Assembly (NCBI GenBank): GCA_045114665.1
Contig: JBGUKW010000246.1
Coordinates: forward strand, 1 to 14,252
Origin: CADAWZ01 sp045114665
GTDB lineage: Bacteria > Vulcanimicrobiota > CADAWZ01
Length of the DNA: 14,252 nt
Reading direction: 5' to 3'
Made by a program: the position numbers and the translations under genes. Positions 13,514 through 14,252 of the stretch are shown in pieces (position 1 is the stretch's first letter; every line of letters begins with the position of its first letter). The notes beneath the pieces are model-generated. The model was not told the DNA's origin, did no database searches, and was given only the letters and a program-made list of their open reading frames with translations.

Positions 13514-14110
13514 TTGAAATATTTCAAATTTAAACAATTATCTATATTTTTATTTCTATTTATTTCTTTATTTCTTTTGGGAACTGATTTGTTAAAGGCA
13601 GAAGAAGTAAAAGAAGCTAAATCAGAAACAACAAGTATTATAATAATAGATGGAAATGAAGATTCATTTGATTCTACGACTATGATGGGTTCTGTATCAG
13701 AAAGAAGAAATTTAGGAGATTGGAGAAAAAGGGCTTCTCTTAGTAGTAGAGGTGGAATGATCGTAAATACAGCCAAGAGATTTATTGGAGTTCCTTATGT
13801 TTGGGGAGGTACTACAACTTCTGGATTTGATTGTTCAGGTTTTATCATGAATATATATGGTCGTCATGGTTTCAATCTTAAAAGACTTGCAGACGAACAA
13901 TATTATGGTGGCCAAAAAATATCAAAATCTGAACTTACACCTGGAGATTTAGTATTCTTTACAACTTATGCACCAGGTGTTAGCCATGTTGGCATATATG
14001 TTGGTGATAATAAGTTCATACATGCTTCAAGCAGTAGAGGCGTTACTATAGATAGTCTTGATAGCGAGTATTTCAAAAATGCTTATGTAGGTGCTTGTAG
14101 ATACTGGTAA
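13514..14110 (+). CDS. Secreted NlpC/P60 cell-wall peptidase
   Basis: Cysteine peptidase that cuts peptidoglycan stem peptides outside the cytoplasm. I prefer the TTG at 13514 because AAAGGGGG lies just upstream and the protein then opens with a compact signal peptide (MKYFKFKQLSIFLFLFISLF, then cleavage near AEE at residue 29). An in-frame ATG at 13481 adds 11 residues and has only a weak SD. Of the 198 residues, about 30-75 form a low-complexity linker. The NlpC/P60 domain occupies about 82-198, with VPYVWGGTTTSGFDCSGF (93-110) holding catalytic Cys107, then GDLVFF (144-149), SHVGIYVG (157-164) with His158, and FIHASSSRG (168-176) with His170. No SH3 or LysM wall-binding domain is present, so the linker region or other proteins must position it. 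It has its own terminator and possibly a regulated leader. Confidence 0.93.
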   Translation: MKYFKFKQLSIFLFLFISLFLLGTDLLKAEEVKEAKSETTSIIIIDGNEDSFDSTTMMGSVSERRNLGDWRKRASLSSRGGMIVNTAKRFIGVPYVWGGTTTSGFDCSGFIMNIYGRHGFNLKRLADEQYYGGQKISKSELTPGDLVFFTTYAPGVSHVGIYVGDNKFIHASSSRGVTIDSLDSEYFKNAYVGACRYW

Positions 14111-14122
14111 GACAAAATAATT

Positions 14123-14145
14123 AACCCCTTTTTAGGGGTTTTTTT
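14123..14145 (+). terminator. Intrinsic terminator after the NlpC/P60 gene
   Basis: AACCCCT (14123-14129) pairs with AGGGGTT (14134-14140) around a TTTT loop, followed by five more T. It begins 12 bases after the stop codon. Confidence 0.92.
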
Positions 14146-14154
14146 GTATATTTT

Positions 14155-14163
14155 TGATATAAT
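14155..14163 (+). promoter_or_regulatory. Extended -10 promoter for a gene beyond the right edge
   Basis: TGATATAAT (14155-14163) has a perfect TATAAT with the upstream TG of extended -10 promoters. AGGAGG (14166-14171) follows but no start codon stands at a suitable distance. AGAGGATAAAG at the very end (14242-14252) could be the SD of the next gene. No coding region can be supported inside the window. Confidence 0.45.
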
Positions 14164-14252
14164 TTAGGAGGAAAACTTAAGCTCTTAAAAATATAGATAA
14201 ATATAGTAAAAAGTGTTAAACTATACTCATATAGATTATACAGAGGATAAAG

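Noticed and set aside
13295..13776. Two minus-strand open frames of 63 and 99 residues
   Set aside because: They are antisense to the hairpin region and to the peptidase gene, lack SD sites and show no recognisable protein features.
14166..14252. Small gene after AGGAGG at 14166-14171
   Set aside because: No ATG, GTG or TTG lies at a suitable distance and no open frame follows.

Overview
The window is AT-rich bacterial DNA of about 14 kb with compact operons, good Shine-Dalgarno (SD) sites and several GTG or TTG starts. There are no rRNA, tRNA, insertion sequence, phage or CRISPR signals. A GmhB-type heptose phosphatase beside an exported ankyrin protein points to an organism with a cell envelope that uses heptose. 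The cyanobacterial-type acyl-ACP reductase homologue, the Ser/Thr-rich proteins without signal peptides and the low GC would suit a host-associated low-GC lineage such as Vampirovibrionia/Gastranaerophilales (Melainabacteria). This is an inference from general resemblance, and other low-GC anaerobes are not excluded.

Layout. (1) 1-745, minus: the 5' part of a gene for a disordered protein ending in a 45-bp tandem array (15-residue Q/Y/N-rich repeats) that runs off the left edge. (2) 892-4928, minus: an operon of an acyl-ACP reductase-like dehydrogenase, a quinate 5-dehydrogenase-like protein, greA and lysS, closed by a strong terminator. (3) 4929-5371: a gene-free gap holding a promoter, a cytosine-free leader and a 180-bp nested palindrome. 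(4) 5372-7084, minus: a class III aminotransferase and a START-like SRPBCC protein. (5) 7216-8458, minus: two unrecognised genes with near-identical ribosome binding sites, a four-pass membrane protein and an anchored protein with four internal Trp/Tyr repeats. (6) 8628-10710, minus: exported ankyrin protein, GmhB-type phosphatase and sirtuin, with its own promoter and terminator. (7) 10844-11617, minus: a second disordered protein. (8) 11807-13186, minus: a membrane family-2 glycosyltransferase. (9) 13187-13513: a divergent gap with three consecutive hairpins, the last a plus-strand terminator, suggesting a small RNA or a terminated leader. (10) 13514-14110, plus: a secreted NlpC/P60 peptidase with its own terminator, followed by a promoter-like site leading off the right edge.

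How the genes may work together. The reductase keeps the cysteine that aligns with the acyl-thioester cysteine of cyanobacterial acyl-ACP reductase, but no aldehyde-deformylating oxygenase is present here. A class III aminotransferase (a family that includes omega-transaminases) and a START-fold protein lie just upstream on the same strand. A route from acyl-thioester to aldehyde to amine is possible, but it is a hypothesis. The glycosyltransferase, NlpC/P60 peptidase and GmhB phosphatase all relate to the cell envelope. The best candidates for something undescribed are the reductase/aminotransferase cluster, the 180-bp palindrome, the four-repeat protein with its membrane partner, and the three-hairpin RNA candidate before the peptidase gene.
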